Shown here: positions 8,209 to 17,237 of the stretch, piece after piece | Position numbering within the stretch: position 1 is the stretch's first letter | How the letters are laid out: every line of letters starts with the position of its first letter | Assembly: GCF_014639315.1 (NCBI RefSeq) | Contig: NZ_BMFY01000011.1 | Span: 1 to 64,000, forward strand | Source: Sediminivirga luteola | GTDB lineage: Bacteria > Actinomycetota > Actinomycetes > Actinomycetales > Brevibacteriaceae | Reading direction: 5' to 3' | Length of the DNA: 64,000 nucleotides | Program-made: the position numbers and the translations under genes | Notes under the pieces: model-generated | What the model was told of the DNA's origin: nothing | Databases searched by the model: none | The model's input: only the letters and a program-made list of their open reading frames with translations

Positions 8209-8925
8209 ATGAGCGCCGACGGCGACCACCAGCACCATGCCGGGCACCCGGAGACCGACAGCCAGCCGGAAGCCGGCGGGCATGACTTCGACCGGGAGTA
8301 CTGGCGCCGGCAATGGCGGCCAGACTCCCCCGGCGCCGCCATGGCCGTCGCTCCTCCCCATCCGTGCGTACAGACCGAAACGGCCGGGCTCACACCCGGC
8401 ACGGCCCTGGACGCCGGCTGCGGCGCCGGCGCGGAGTCCATCCTGCTGGCCGAGAACGGCTGGCGCGTCACCGGCGTGGACATCTCTGCCGAAGCGCTGG
8501 CCCATGCCCGCCGCCGCGCGGAGGCCGCCGGGACCGGCGAGAGCGTCGACTGGGTGGAAGCGGACCTGACCTCCTGGGAGCCTCAGGACCACTACGATCT
8601 GGTGCTCAGCTGCTACGCCCACCCGGCGATGCCGCAACTCGACTTCTACGCCCGGCTCAGCGGCTGGGTCCGGGCAGGCGGCACCCTGCTCATCGTCGGG
8701 CACCTGACCGGCTCGGGGCACGGCGAGACACACGAAGACCACGACGGACCCGGCCATGCGCAACCGCCCCGGGAAGCGACCACCCTGGCGGCGGACATCG
8801 CCGGTCTCCTGGACGAGCGGTGGAGCATCGTCACCGCCGCGCACCGCCCGCGCACCCTGACCCTCCCCGGCGATCGCATTGCCCGGCTGGAGGACGTCAT
8901 CGTGCGCGCCACCCGCATCGCCTAA
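8209..8925 (+). CDS. Class I SAM-dependent methyltransferase
   Basis: The start at 8209 is supported by AGGAGGA eight bases upstream; the frame extends further 5' without domain content. The product (238 residues) has a His-rich N-terminus, then motif I ALDAGCGAGAESILLAENGW, the acidic end of strand 2 (VTGVDIS), a WVEADLT motif and DLVLSCYAHPAM, all standard for a Rossmann-fold SAM methyltransferase of the methyltransf_25/TehB-like kind. A second His/Glu/Asp-rich loop (GHGETHEDHDGPGHAQ) is unusual and might bind metal. The acceptor substrate is unknown. Confidence 0.85.
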   Translation: MSADGDHQHHAGHPETDSQPEAGGHDFDREYWRRQWRPDSPGAAMAVAPPHPCVQTETAGLTPGTALDAGCGAGAESILLAENGWRVTGVDISAEALAHARRRAEAAGTGESVDWVEADLTSWEPQDHYDLVLSCYAHPAMPQLDFYARLSGWVRAGGTLLIVGHLTGSGHGETHEDHDGPGHAQPPREATTLAADIAGLLDERWSIVTAAHRPRTLTLPGDRIARLEDVIVRATRIA

Positions 8926-8959
8926 GCGCCGGGCGCCGTCAACGCCTAAGCGCCGTCAA
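8919..8959. repeat. Short imperfect tandem repeat over the methyltransferase stop codon
   Basis: Two copies of CGCCTAAGCGCC lie 24 bases apart (8919-8930 and 8943-8954), and both units end in GCCGTCAA. The second unit lacks seven bases. The first contains the stop codon. It looks like a small duplication at the gene end rather than a functional site. Confidence 0.6.
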
Positions 8960-9067
8960 TGCCTCGCCAGGGTGAACGTCAACGGTGGCACGCCAGCGGG
9001 ACATGTCCGTCCCTCCGGCTAGGTTGAGCCACAGCAGTAGATTCCGACCTGAGCGAAGGTGACTTCC

Positions 9068-10113
9068 ATGGCTGACCAGACACCGTCACTGACTCCGCCG
9101 CCGGAAGGCTACGCCTACTGGCTGGCTGACCTGAAGAGTGAGATCTACGCGGCCCAGCAGCGGGCAGCGTTCGCCGTGAACCAAGAACTGGTGCACCTGT
9201 ACTGGCAGATCGGCCATCGGTTGCACGAACAACTCCAGAAGCAGGGTGGGGCACCAAGGTAGTGAAAAAGCTGGCCCACGATCTCCGCACGACGTTCCCC
9301 GATATGAAAGGCTTCTCCTACACGAATCTGAACTACATGCTCGCCTTCGCTCGTGCATGGCCGGACTCCAATTATCCAACCGTCGTTGGAAAATTGCCCT
9401 GGAGCCACAACCTGGTCCTGCTCACCAAGCTCAAGGACACCGAGACGCGGCTCTGGTATGCCGCCAAAGCGATTGAGAACGGCTGGTCGCGCAACGTCCT
9501 CGCGATGCAGATCGACACCGCCGCCCACACACGCCTGGGTGCTGCCACCACCAACTTCTCCGATGTGCTGCCGAAACCGGATTCCGATCTGGCCGTCCAG
9601 TCACTGAAAGACCCCTACAAACTCGATTTCCTGGGCCTCGGCGACGCCGCGCACGAGCGGGAAATCGAGCGCGCGCTGGTGGAGCACGTCGAAGAGTTCC
9701 TGCTGGAGCTCGGGGCCGGATTCGCCTTCGTCGGACGCGAGGTCCACATGCAGGTGGGCGGGGACGACTTCTTCATCGATCTGCTGTTCTATCACGTGAG
9801 GCTGCACCGCTATGTGGTCATCGAAGTGAAGAAAGGCAAGTTCAAGCCAGAACACCTAGGTCAGCTACGGTTCTATCTGGCTGCCATCGACGGTGAGATG
9901 GCAACGGAAGGCGACGCGCCCACCATCGGGCTGCTGCTGTGCCAGACCAAGAACGAGGTGGTCGCCGAATACGCCCTGCGGGATGAGAACAAACCCCTCG
10001 GCGTGGCCGAGTATCAGCTCACCGAATCGCTGCCGGAGAACCTGAAGACCAACCTCCCGACCATCGAGCAGATCGAGCGTGAGTTCGAGAACCCCGGCCG
10101 GTCCGGCGACTAG
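9068..10113 (+). pseudogene. DUF1016 (YhcG-like) PDDEXK nuclease gene broken by one missing base
   Basis: The first frame (ATG at 9068, alternative GTG at 9059) encodes the DUF1016 N-terminal domain (LADLKSEIYAAQQRAAFAVN, LVHLYWQIGHRLHEQLQ) and stops at 9260-9262. The second frame, readable from about 9247, continues WGTKVVKKLAHDLRTTFPDM and the rest of the protein, including LPWSHNLVLLTKLKD, the PDDEXK-type nuclease core (FFIDLLFYHVRLHRYVVIEV, followed by KKGKF), LLLCQTKN and the C-terminal EYQLTESLPENLKT. In intact homologues these parts are one chain of about 345 residues. Adding one base at 9246/9247 would restore it. Homologues often sit near restriction or mobile genes and their role is unclear. 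It is either a pseudogene or a sequencing error. Confidence 0.9.
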
Positions 10114-10183
10114 CGCCTGCTCCGAAGTGCCCGGCAGTCCGAAGGCCGGAACACCGCCCCGGCCCGATAGTCTTGGACTCATC

Positions 10184-11119
10184 ATGAGTGCAGTTCCCGG
10201 CGCCTCCCGCGAGGACATCGACGCGCGCATCGGCGGCCACGAGCTGCGCATCGCACTGTGGCGGCATCCGGCCCGGCGCCGCTCCTCCCCCGGCGCCCCG
10301 GCGCCCGCAGCGCTCCTGGTCCACGGCTTCCGCGGCGACCACCACGGCATGGACGCCATCGCGCGAGCCACCTACCGCACCGAACTGATCGTCCCCGATC
10401 TGCCGGGCTTCGGCGCCACGCCGGCGCTGCCGGTGCCGCACACCCTGGACAGTTACGTGGACGCCATCCGCGCCGTACTCGCCGTCCTGCCTGCCAGTCG
10501 TCCCATCCTCCTGGTCGGCCACTCCTTCGGCTCCATCGTCGCCGCGCACCTGGCCGCCGCGGACCTGGCCTCCCCAGCCGGCCGCGGCGGCCCCGCGCTG
10601 GGATCACTGCTGCTCATCAACCCTATCTCCACGCCGGCCCTGGCCGGCCCGAACCGCCTCATGACCGGGCTGACCCGGCTCTACTACCGGGCCGGGAGCA
10701 CCCTGCCCGAAGCCGCCGCCACGCGGCTGCTGACCCACCCGGCGATCGTGCGGGCCATGAGCATCGTCATGGCCACCACGAAGGACCGGGGCCTCCGCCG
10801 CTACATCCACGACCAGCACGCCCGCCACTTCTCCTCGTTCACCGGACGACAGGCCCTCCAGCAGGCGTTTGAGGTGTCGACCCGGCACACCGTCAGCGAG
10901 GTCGCCGCGGCCCTGCGGCTGCCCACCACCGTGCTCGCCGGGGACCGGGACGCCATCGCACCCCTGGAAGGCCAGCGCGCCCTGTGCCAGCTGCTCCCCG
11001 CCGGTGCCCTGCGGATCGCTCCCGGCGTGGGACACCTGATCCACTACGAGGCGCCGGCGCTGACGGGGAGAGTCATCGACGAACTCGCCGCGGCGCTGCC
11101 TGAGGACGTGAGTCCATGA
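10184..11119 (+). CDS. Alpha/beta hydrolase
   Basis: The product of 311 residues from the ATG at 10184 has the oxyanion segment LLVHGFRGDHHGMD (44-57), the nucleophile elbow GHSFGS with Ser114, an acid candidate in VLAGDRDAIAP and the catalytic His in APGVGHLIHYEAP near the C-terminus. This is a complete alpha/beta-hydrolase triad. The substrate is unknown. Its stop overlaps the start of the glycosyltransferase gene (ATGA), so the two are made together and may serve a common envelope or lipid-related pathway, which is inference. The frame is open upstream of the chosen start but without domain content. Confidence 0.85.
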   Translation: MSAVPGASREDIDARIGGHELRIALWRHPARRRSSPGAPAPAALLVHGFRGDHHGMDAIARATYRTELIVPDLPGFGATPALPVPHTLDSYVDAIRAVLAVLPASRPILLVGHSFGSIVAAHLAAADLASPAGRGGPALGSLLLINPISTPALAGPNRLMTGLTRLYYRAGSTLPEAAATRLLTHPAIVRAMSIVMATTKDRGLRRYIHDQHARHFSSFTGRQALQQAFEVSTRHTVSEVAAALRLPTTVLAGDRDAIAPLEGQRALCQLLPAGALRIAPGVGHLIHYEAPALTGRVIDELAAALPEDVSP

Positions 11120-12225
11120 GGCTGATCTACGACGCCAGGTTCACCCGGACGCAGTTCCACGACGGGATCTCCCGTTACGGCTCCTATCTGCTGGGGTCGG
11201 CGCTGCAGCAGGCGCCGGCCCGCGGCATCGAGCTGACCGCAGTGATCTCCGATCCGGCGCAACTGCGCCTGCTCCCGCCGGATCTGCCGCATCTGAAGCT
11301 TTCCTCCCCCGTCTCGGTGCGGGAGCCGCTCATCGTGGCGGAACTGAACCGCCTGGGCGCCGATGTCGTCTTCTCGCCCATGCAGGTCCTGGGCGTGGGC
11401 TCCCCTCTGCGCCGCCGCTACCGGCTCATCCTGACCCTGCATGATCTGATCTACTACGACCACCCCGAACCGCCGCACGACCTCCCCCAGGCGCTGCGGC
11501 TGGCCTGGCGCGCCTATCACAGCGCCTACTGGCCCCAGCGCGTCCTGCTGGACCGGGCCGATGCCGTGGCCGCGGTCAGCCACACCACGGCGGATCTGAT
11601 CGCCCGGCACCGGCTGACCCGCCGCCCGGTCCACGTCATTCCCAACGCCGCCACGCCTCCTGCCGAGCCGCCTGGCCGAACGCCGGGCCATGCCGCCCGG
11701 AGTCTGGTCTACATGGGTGCCTTCCTGCCCTACAAGAACGTGGAGACGCTGGTGCGGGCCCTGCAGCAGCTGCCCGGATACACGCTCCACATCCTCTCCC
11801 GCATCGCCCCCGAACGTGAGGCGCAGCTGGCCGCCCTGGCGCCCGCCCAGGCCCAGGTGGTGTTCCATCGCGGAGTCAGCGACGAGGAGTATCACCGGCT
11901 GATCGACGGGGCGACGGCGCTCGTGACCGCCTCCCGCGCCGAAGGGTTCGGCCTGCCGGTGGTCGAGGCCATGGCTCGCGGCTGCCCGGTGGCGGTCAGC
12001 GATCTGCCGATCTTCCGCGAACTCGCCGGCGACGCCGCGCAGTACTTCGACCCGGATTCCCCCGCAGACGTGGCCAGGGCGATCCGGCGGCTGGAGGATG
12101 CCACCTCCTGGGCCCGGGCCGCCGCGCGCGGGCGCGAGGAAGCGCTCACCTATTCCTGGGACAGCTCGGCTGCGGCGCTGCTCGACCTCGCCGAGCAGTT
12201 GCACCGGGACCGGCTTCAGTTCTAG
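11116..12225 (+). CDS. Glycosyltransferase family 4 protein
   Basis: The 369-residue protein starts MRLIYDARFTRTQFHDGISR, with a typical GT-B N-terminal domain. The C-terminal domain has LVYMGAFLPYKNVETLVRAL (the conserved YKN region of GT4) and the nucleotide-sugar motif AEGFGLPVVEAMARGCPVAV (E-x7-E type, retaining mechanism), followed by AVSDLPIFRELAGDAAQYFD. It should transfer a sugar from a nucleotide-sugar to a lipid, glycan or small molecule at the inner face of the membrane. It overlaps the preceding hydrolase gene by 4 bases and converges on the histidine-phosphatase gene, only 12 bases away. Confidence 0.9.
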   Translation: MRLIYDARFTRTQFHDGISRYGSYLLGSALQQAPARGIELTAVISDPAQLRLLPPDLPHLKLSSPVSVREPLIVAELNRLGADVVFSPMQVLGVGSPLRRRYRLILTLHDLIYYDHPEPPHDLPQALRLAWRAYHSAYWPQRVLLDRADAVAAVSHTTADLIARHRLTRRPVHVIPNAATPPAEPPGRTPGHAARSLVYMGAFLPYKNVETLVRALQQLPGYTLHILSRIAPEREAQLAALAPAQAQVVFHRGVSDEEYHRLIDGATALVTASRAEGFGLPVVEAMARGCPVAVSDLPIFRELAGDAAQYFDPDSPADVARAIRRLEDATSWARAAARGREEALTYSWDSSAAALLDLAEQLHRDRLQF

Positions 12226-12237
12226 CGCAGAACGAGG

Positions 12238-12885
12238 TCAGGCCCGGCAGTTCCAGGACCGCAGCATCCAGGCGCCATCGCTGCGCCGTTCCTCCAACGC
12301 ACCCCATGCGGCGTTCCCCAGCACGCCGAGTCGCGCGGGATCCGGCAACTCCAGCAGCTCTGCCGCCGCCGCGCGCAGCACCCCGGCGTGGGCGACCACG
12401 ACGAGCGCTCCGGTGCCCTCATCGCGGGCCTGCCGGGCGTGCCGCCGGATCGCGGCGGCCACGCGCCTGCCGGAGGCCTCCCGGCTCTCCCCGCCGTGGC
12501 TGGCGTCGTCGTCTCCCGCCTCCCAGGCGGCGAAGTCCTCGGGCCAGCGGCGTGCCACGTCGGCCCGGGTGAGCCCCTCCCAATCGCCGTAGGAGAGCTC
12601 CCGGAGGTCGGCATCGGCCTCCACGTCCACGCCCAGCAGGCCGGCGAGGGCAGCGGCGGTGTCCCTGGCGCGAACCAGATCGGAGGAGGCGATGCGGGCA
12701 TGCTCCAGTCTCAGCTGGGCGCGGATCGCCGCCGCCGCGGCAGCGGCCTGCGCCTGGCCGGTGGCCGTCAGAACGCTGTCGGACTGCCCCTGGAACCGGC
12801 CGGAGACGTTGTAATCGGTCTGCCCGTGACGCCACAGGACGAGCCGCAGCGGTCCTAAGGAGGGCACGATGGGTTCCTCAGTCAC
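12238..12885 (-). CDS. Histidine phosphatase family protein (phosphoglycerate mutase-like)
   Basis: The protein has the RHGQT motif (residues 19-23, phospho-His20), LRELSYGDWEGLT, and the second catalytic His in VVVAHAGVLRAA. I chose the GTG at 12885 because it overlaps the rsfS stop in GTGACTGA and places RHG near the usual distance from the start; another GTG lies at 12867. In Actinobacteria a phosphatase of this group regularly follows rsfS, sometimes annotated as a glucosyl-3-phosphoglycerate phosphatase; the substrate cannot be decided here. Probably the last gene of the nadD-rsfS operon. Confidence 0.88.
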   Translation of the reverse strand: MTEEPIVPSLGPLRLVLWRHGQTDYNVSGRFQGQSDSVLTATGQAQAAAAAAAIRAQLRLEHARIASSDLVRARDTAAALAGLLGVDVEADADLRELSYGDWEGLTRADVARRWPEDFAAWEAGDDDASHGGESREASGRRVAAAIRRHARQARDEGTGALVVVAHAGVLRAAAAELLELPDPARLGVLGNAAWGALEERRSDGAWMLRSWNCRA

Positions 12886-13303
12886 CCGCGCCACCGGGGC
12901 GCTCCGGCCCGGTGTCGCCCGACTCGCCTGAGCCCTCGGCGACCGCCTGGGAGACGTCCACCGTCGGGCTGTCGTTCCACAACCGCTCGATACCGTAGAA
13001 CTCACGGTCCTCGGCGTGGAACACGTGGACCACGATGGCGTTGAAATCCAGCAGCACCCATCGGGAGGCGCCCTGTCCCTCACGGCGGATCCGCTTGACG
13101 CCGTGTTCCTTCAGCAGCGCTTCCTCCACGGCGTCCACGATCGCCCCGACCTGCCGTTCATTGGATGCGGACACCAGCAGGAAGATGTCCGTCAGCGCCA
13201 GCTGCCTGCTGACGTCGAGGGCGACGATGTTCTCGCCCAGCTTCTCCGCCGCGGCTTTCGCCGCCGTGCGGGCCAGGACGATGGAGGTGTCGATCTCGGT
13301 CAC
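12878..13303 (-). CDS. rsfS: Ribosomal silencing factor RsfS
   Basis: RsfS binds ribosomal protein L14 (uL14) and blocks joining of the subunits under nutrient shortage. The 141-residue product begins at a GTG and has the family pattern AAEKLGENIVALDVSRQLAL, TDIFLLVSASNERQVGAIVD, a basic KRIRREGQGASRWVLLDFNA and IVVHVFHAEDREFYGIERLW. The C-terminal 20 residues are an acidic Gly/Glu tail beyond the domain. It lies between the proline-rich protein gene (52 bases upstream) and the phosphatase gene (8-base overlap), the usual actinobacterial order nadD - (LytR or hypothetical) - rsfS - phosphatase. Confidence 0.97.
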   Translation of the reverse strand: MTEIDTSIVLARTAAKAAAEKLGENIVALDVSRQLALTDIFLLVSASNERQVGAIVDAVEEALLKEHGVKRIRREGQGASRWVLLDFNAIVVHVFHAEDREFYGIERLWNDSPTVDVSQAVAEGSGESGDTGPERPGGAGD

Positions 13304-13355
13304 GCGGGCTGTTTCCTTATCTGTGGGGATATCTGCGAGGGCGATGGAGCGGTCG

Positions 13356-14954
13356 TCAGAGCATGAACAGTGCGGCGATGCCGAAGCCGATGGCGATCAG
13401 CACGAAGGCGCCCAGCGCGTACACCGGGACGCGCGAGCCGGTGCGGCCCACGGCCAGGGTCTCGTCCAGCGGCTCCGCACGGCGCGCGGCCACCGGCGGG
13501 GCCGGCGGGTTGCGCAGTTCGCTGGCATCGTGCTCGGAATCGTCGTGCACGCGCAGGGAGCCGGTGGACGCCTGCATCTCGCCGATGTCGATGGCACCGG
13601 AGACCACGCCGATGCCGGCCGTGGACGGCGGCGTCACGACGGGCGCCTTGCGGCGGGAGCGGCGGCTCGGCGGCGCATCTGGCTTCGGCGCGCCGGGTTC
13701 AGGAGATTCCGGCCTGGACCCCGTGTCCAGCGCGGTTCCCTTCAAGCTGAAGGACTCCGGCGCCGGCGACTGATGCCGGGCCAGCGCGTCCTGCACGGCG
13801 GAAGCGCCGATGAGGCCCTCAAGGGAGCTCTCACCGTCCTTGCGGCGCCGTTCCGCCTCTCGCCGGGCGCGCCGGCTCAGGGTCGCGGCAGAGGCCTCCT
13901 GCGTGCCGCTCTCCCGCCGGCGGCGCAGCACATCCCGCTGGGCCGCCCGTTCCAGCGGGGAGACATCCTCCGCCGCAGACTCAGATCCAGCTGCGGCTGC
14001 GGGATCCCCGCCAGGCTCGGCAGGTGATGCGACATCCAGGGCACCCGCCGGCGCCGTCACGGAACCGGGCCGGTCATGCTGCGCGGGCGAGTGCTCCGCC
14101 GCGGCCTTCCCGGGCTCCCCCGGCCGGCGTTCCGGAGCGCTGCCGGGACCGAGGCCGCCATCCCCCGGCACGGGCGCTGGAGGATGCCCGGGCGAGTTCG
14201 TGGGCGTGGGCGGGACCGCTGGCGGAGCCGGGGCGAGTGCAGCATCGGGTGCATGCGGTGGCTGGGAAGACCGCGCGTGTTCCTGGTCCTGATCGGCATC
14301 GGCCTGCTGCGCTTGTTCGGCTTGGCGGGCGCGCAGCCAGGCGCGGCGCTCGGCCCTGGTCGCGAAGACCGGCATCGCCTCGGCCGGGTCGCCGGAGCCG
14401 GCCGCAGGGGCGACCTCGGGCGCGGCCTGCGCCCCGGGGACATCGCCTGCAGCCGGGACGGTCCGCACGGGTGCAGTCTCCGTCGGCGTTTCCCCGGATA
14501 CGGGCGCCTCCCGCGGTGCGGGTGCACCGGGCAGTTCCGGTTCTTCCCGCGGCGCAGGCACGTGCTGCTGCGCGTCCCGGGCTGCCGGAGCTGTGCTCAC
14601 CGGCGTTTCCAGACCAGGGCTCACGGACCTCTCCGTAGCCGGTGTGACGGCAGCCGGCGGCGATGCGGGCTTCTGCGGCACGGGGCGAGCCTCGCTGACG
14701 GAGTCCGTCACCGGGGCGTCCGGCTCCGTCGCCGGCCGGGAAGGCCGCGACGGGGCCTGCTGGGCAGCCGGCGCGGCCGGGCGCGTGGGAGCCGCGGCAG
14801 GCGGCGGAGGCGTCTCAGGGGAGGAGGAAGGCACGGGCGGCGCGGTCTCGGGCGCGGAGCGGGCGCGGGATCGCTGTTCCCAGTTCTGTTCCTGAAGGCG
14901 CAGCTCGGCTTCCCGGCGTTGCCGCCGGGTGGCGAACCTTCCTTCCTCAGCCAT
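13356..14954 (-). CDS. Proline/alanine-rich, tail-anchored hypothetical protein
   Basis: The 532-residue protein has no recognisable enzyme domain. A basic start ([20 protein letters not shown]) is followed by some 230 residues dominated by Pro, Ala, Glu and Thr, a more charged middle with two similar basic blocks ([17 protein letters not shown] and [16 protein letters not shown]), and one membrane segment at the very end ([20 protein letters not shown] then LFML). It is therefore likely a cytoplasmic, disordered protein anchored by its tail. Its ATG overlaps the nadD stop by 8 bases. Related genus-level genes between nadD and rsfS are known in Micrococcales but vary strongly; the function is unknown. 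Confidence 0.75.
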   Translation of the reverse strand: MAEEGRFATRRQRREAELRLQEQNWEQRSRARSAPETAPPVPSSSPETPPPPAAAPTRPAAPAAQQAPSRPSRPATEPDAPVTDSVSEARPVPQKPASPPAAVTPATERSVSPGLETPVSTAPAARDAQQHVPAPREEPELPGAPAPREAPVSGETPTETAPVRTVPAAGDVPGAQAAPEVAPAAGSGDPAEAMPVFATRAERRAWLRARQAEQAQQADADQDQEHARSSQPPHAPDAALAPAPPAVPPTPTNSPGHPPAPVPGDGGLGPGSAPERRPGEPGKAAAEHSPAQHDRPGSVTAPAGALDVASPAEPGGDPAAAAGSESAAEDVSPLERAAQRDVLRRRRESGTQEASAATLSRRARREAERRRKDGESSLEGLIGASAVQDALARHQSPAPESFSLKGTALDTGSRPESPEPGAPKPDAPPSRRSRRKAPVVTPPSTAGIGVVSGAIDIGEMQASTGSLRVHDDSEHDASELRNPPAPPVAARRAEPLDETLAVGRTGSRVPVYALGAFVLIAIGFGIAALFML

Positions 14955-15558
14955 CCTCACTCCTATACAACTCGTGCTTGGCGATGTGCTGCACGACCCC
15001 GTCGGGGACGAGGTACCAGACCGGCAGTCCCTCCTGCACCCGCCGGCGGCAGTCCGTCGACGAGATCGCCAGCGCCGGCACCTCCAGCAGGCTGACCTTC
15101 CCGGTGGGAAGCCCGGTCGAGCTGAGCTCGTGCCCGGGACGGGTCACCCCCACGAAGTGCGCCAGGGAGAACATCTCGTCGACATTCTTCCACGTGAGGA
15201 TCTGCGAGAGGGCGTCTGCGCCGGTGATGAAGAACAGCTCGACCCCGTCGCCGTACTCGGCGCGCAGATCGCGGAGCGTGTCGATCGTGTACGTCGCGCC
15301 CGGCCGGTCCACATCCACCCTGCTGACGAAGAACCTCGGATTCGACGCGGTCGCGATGACCGTCATCAGATAACGGTTCTCCGCGCTCGTGACCATCCGG
15401 TGGGATTTCTGCCAGGGCTGGCCGGTGGGGACGAACACCACGCTGTCGAGATCGAAGCGCGCCGCCACTTCACTGGCCGCGACCAGGTGCCCGTTGTGGA
15501 TCGGGTCGAAAGTGCCGCCCATCACTCCGATGCGGCGTCTGGGGGTGTCCGGCTCCAC
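14947..15558 (-). CDS. nadD: Nicotinate-nucleotide adenylyltransferase
   Basis: NadD joins nicotinate mononucleotide and ATP to give deamido-NAD in NAD synthesis. The nucleotidyltransferase signature [15 protein letters not shown] (with HxGH) is near the N-terminus, and [20 protein letters not shown] (the ISST/S-R motif) is near the C-terminus, followed by [16 protein letters not shown] placed the start at the GTG at 15558, twelve codons before MGGTFDP, because the frame upstream overlaps the small membrane-protein gene and is low in domain content. About 203 residues, normal for actinobacteria. It precedes the proline-rich gene with an 8-base overlap. Confidence 0.95.
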   Translation of the reverse strand: MEPDTPRRRIGVMGGTFDPIHNGHLVAASEVAARFDLDSVVFVPTGQPWQKSHRMVTSAENRYLMTVIATASNPRFFVSRVDVDRPGATYTIDTLRDLRAEYGDGVELFFITGADALSQILTWKNVDEMFSLAHFVGVTRPGHELSSTGLPTGKVSLLEVPALAISSTDCRRRVQEGLPVWYLVPDGVVQHIAKHELYRSEDG

Positions 15559-15575
15559 GCTGGTGAAGACGTGCT

Positions 15576-15737
15576 TCAGTGGCGGTGCGCGATGCCGTTG
15601 AACGCCAGGGTGAAGAAGAGCATCGCCATCAGGGAGACGAAGGCGATGACACCGATCCACACCGGGTCGATCGGCAGCTCGTTGACGATGTGGTGCTCCT
15701 CCGCGGCGACGGCGGCCAGCAGGATGGACGACTTCAT
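15576..15737 (-). CDS. Small single-pass membrane protein
   Basis: A 53-residue product starting [20 protein letters not shown] with one clear membrane segment ([20 protein letters not shown]) and a short His-rich tail. The ATG at 15737 has GGAAAGGAAA upstream. A small protein of this type, with the same acidic/His patch before the helix, commonly precedes nadD in Micrococcales as I recall it; no function is assigned. It probably starts the nadD-rsfS transcript, since a terminator closes proA immediately upstream. Confidence 0.75.
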   Translation of the reverse strand: MKSSILLAAVAAEEHHIVNELPIDPVWIGVIAFVSLMAMLFFTLAFNGIAHRH

Positions 15738-15860
15738 GCGTTTCCTTTCCTCATGCGCGGGCGCCGTCGGCACTCGCGCGTGGCACGGGCGTGCCCCCTC
15801 GGCATGCAGGGGGCGATCCTCTCAAGTATCGCAGATCCGGCAGGCGTGATGTGGCACGAC

Positions 15861-15892
15861 GCCGGCACCGTGCGATGCCGCACGGCGCCGGC
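15861..15892 (-). terminator. Terminator hairpin after proA
   Basis: GCCGGCACCGTGCG and CGCACGGCGCCGGC pair over 14 positions with one mismatch and a 4-base loop. It begins 6 bases after the proA stop, on the side expected for a transcript running leftward. Confidence 0.7.
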
Positions 15893-15897
15893 CCGCC

Positions 15898-17205
15898 TCA
15901 GGAGCGGATCTGCCCCTCCCCGATCATGATCCATTTGGTCGTGGTCAGATCGCGCAAGCCCATCGGGCCGCGGGAATGCAGCTTCTGCGTGGAGATCCCC
16001 ACCTCGGCGCCGAGGCCGAACTGGCCTCCGTCCGTGAACCGGGTGGACACGTTCACGCCGACCGCCGCGGCGTCGACCGCCTGGATGAAGGTCTCGGCGC
16101 TGGTGAGGTCGTTGGTGACGATCACCTCGGTGTGGCCGCTGGAGTAGGCGCCGATGTGCTCGATGGCCTCCTCCAGGTCCCCGACGACGGCGACCGCGAT
16201 TTCCAGCCCCAGGTATTCCTTGGCCCAGTCGCGGCGGGTGACCCGCCGCACCTTGACGCCGGCCGGGGCGAGTTCGCTGACGGTCTGGTCGCCGTGGATG
16301 ACGACGTCCGCGGCGGCGAGGGCCTCGAGCACCTTCGGCAGCACCCGCCGCGCTGCCTTCTCGTGCACCAGCAGGGTCTCCAGCGCATTGCAGACGCTGG
16401 GCCGCTGGGTCTTGGAGTTGAGCACGAGATCCACGGACTGGGAGACCTTGGCGGAGGCGTCCAGGAACATGTGGACGTTCCCGACGCCGGTCTCGATCAC
16501 CGGGACCAGGGAGTTCTGCACGACATGCGCGATCAGATCGGCGCCGCCACGCGGGATGAGCAGGTCGACGTAGTCGCGGGCCTGCATCAGGACGTCGGCG
16601 CCGTCCCGGCCGTACTGGTCGATGCCCTGCACCACGTCCGCGGGGAAGCCCTGGGCCTCCAGGGTGCGCTGCATGATCTCCAGGGTCACGGTGTTCGTCT
16701 CGCGGGCGGCGGAACCGCCGCGCAGGATCACCGCGTTGCCGCTCTTGAGCGCCAGCGCCGCGATGTCCACCGTGACATTCGGGCGGGCCTCGTAGATCGC
16801 GCCGATCACGCCCATCGGCACCCGCTTGCGGGTCAGCCGGATGCCGTTGGGAAGCATGTTCCCGGAGACGATCTCCCCGACCGGGTCCGGCAGCGCGATG
16901 ATCTCGCGTACCCCCGCCGCGATGCCTTCGATCCGCTCCGGGGTCAGTCGCAGCCGGTCCAGCAGGGAGGCCTGCATGCCGCCGGCTTCCTCCCGTTCGA
17001 CGTCCTTGGCGTTGGCCGACAGGATGCTGTCCTGCTGCGCGAGGAGGGCATCGGCGATGCCCGCCAGCGCCGCGTCCTTGCTGGCCGTGTCCGCGGCGGC
17101 GAGAGGCCGGGCGGCCTCCGCGGCCTGACGGGCGATGCGGTTGACGCCCCGGACGATCTTGGGGTCGATGTCTCCGGTATCGGGCGTGAGCACTGCGGGT
17201 GTCAT
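15898..17205 (-). CDS. proA: Gamma-glutamyl phosphate reductase (glutamate-5-semialdehyde dehydrogenase)
   Basis: ProA reduces glutamyl-5-phosphate to the semialdehyde with NADPH in proline synthesis. The 435-residue product has the family core GVIGAIYEARPNVTVDIAAL, LKSGNAVILRGGSAARETN, LIPRGGADLI, the catalytic-Cys segment TQRPSVCNALETLLVHEKAA and GLGAEVGISTQKLHSRGPMG near the end. Length is usual. It follows proB with 32 bases between and is closed by a hairpin. The two genes act in sequence, and Obg is translated just ahead of them. Confidence 0.98.
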   Translation of the reverse strand: MTPAVLTPDTGDIDPKIVRGVNRIARQAAEAARPLAAADTASKDAALAGIADALLAQQDSILSANAKDVEREEAGGMQASLLDRLRLTPERIEGIAAGVREIIALPDPVGEIVSGNMLPNGIRLTRKRVPMGVIGAIYEARPNVTVDIAALALKSGNAVILRGGSAARETNTVTLEIMQRTLEAQGFPADVVQGIDQYGRDGADVLMQARDYVDLLIPRGGADLIAHVVQNSLVPVIETGVGNVHMFLDASAKVSQSVDLVLNSKTQRPSVCNALETLLVHEKAARRVLPKVLEALAAADVVIHGDQTVSELAPAGVKVRRVTRRDWAKEYLGLEIAVAVVGDLEEAIEHIGAYSSGHTEVIVTNDLTSAETFIQAVDAAAVGVNVSTRFTDGGQFGLGAEVGISTQKLHSRGPMGLRDLTTTKWIMIGEGQIRS

Positions 17206-17237
17206 AGCTCTCCAGGATAGCGGTTCGGGGCTTGGCT

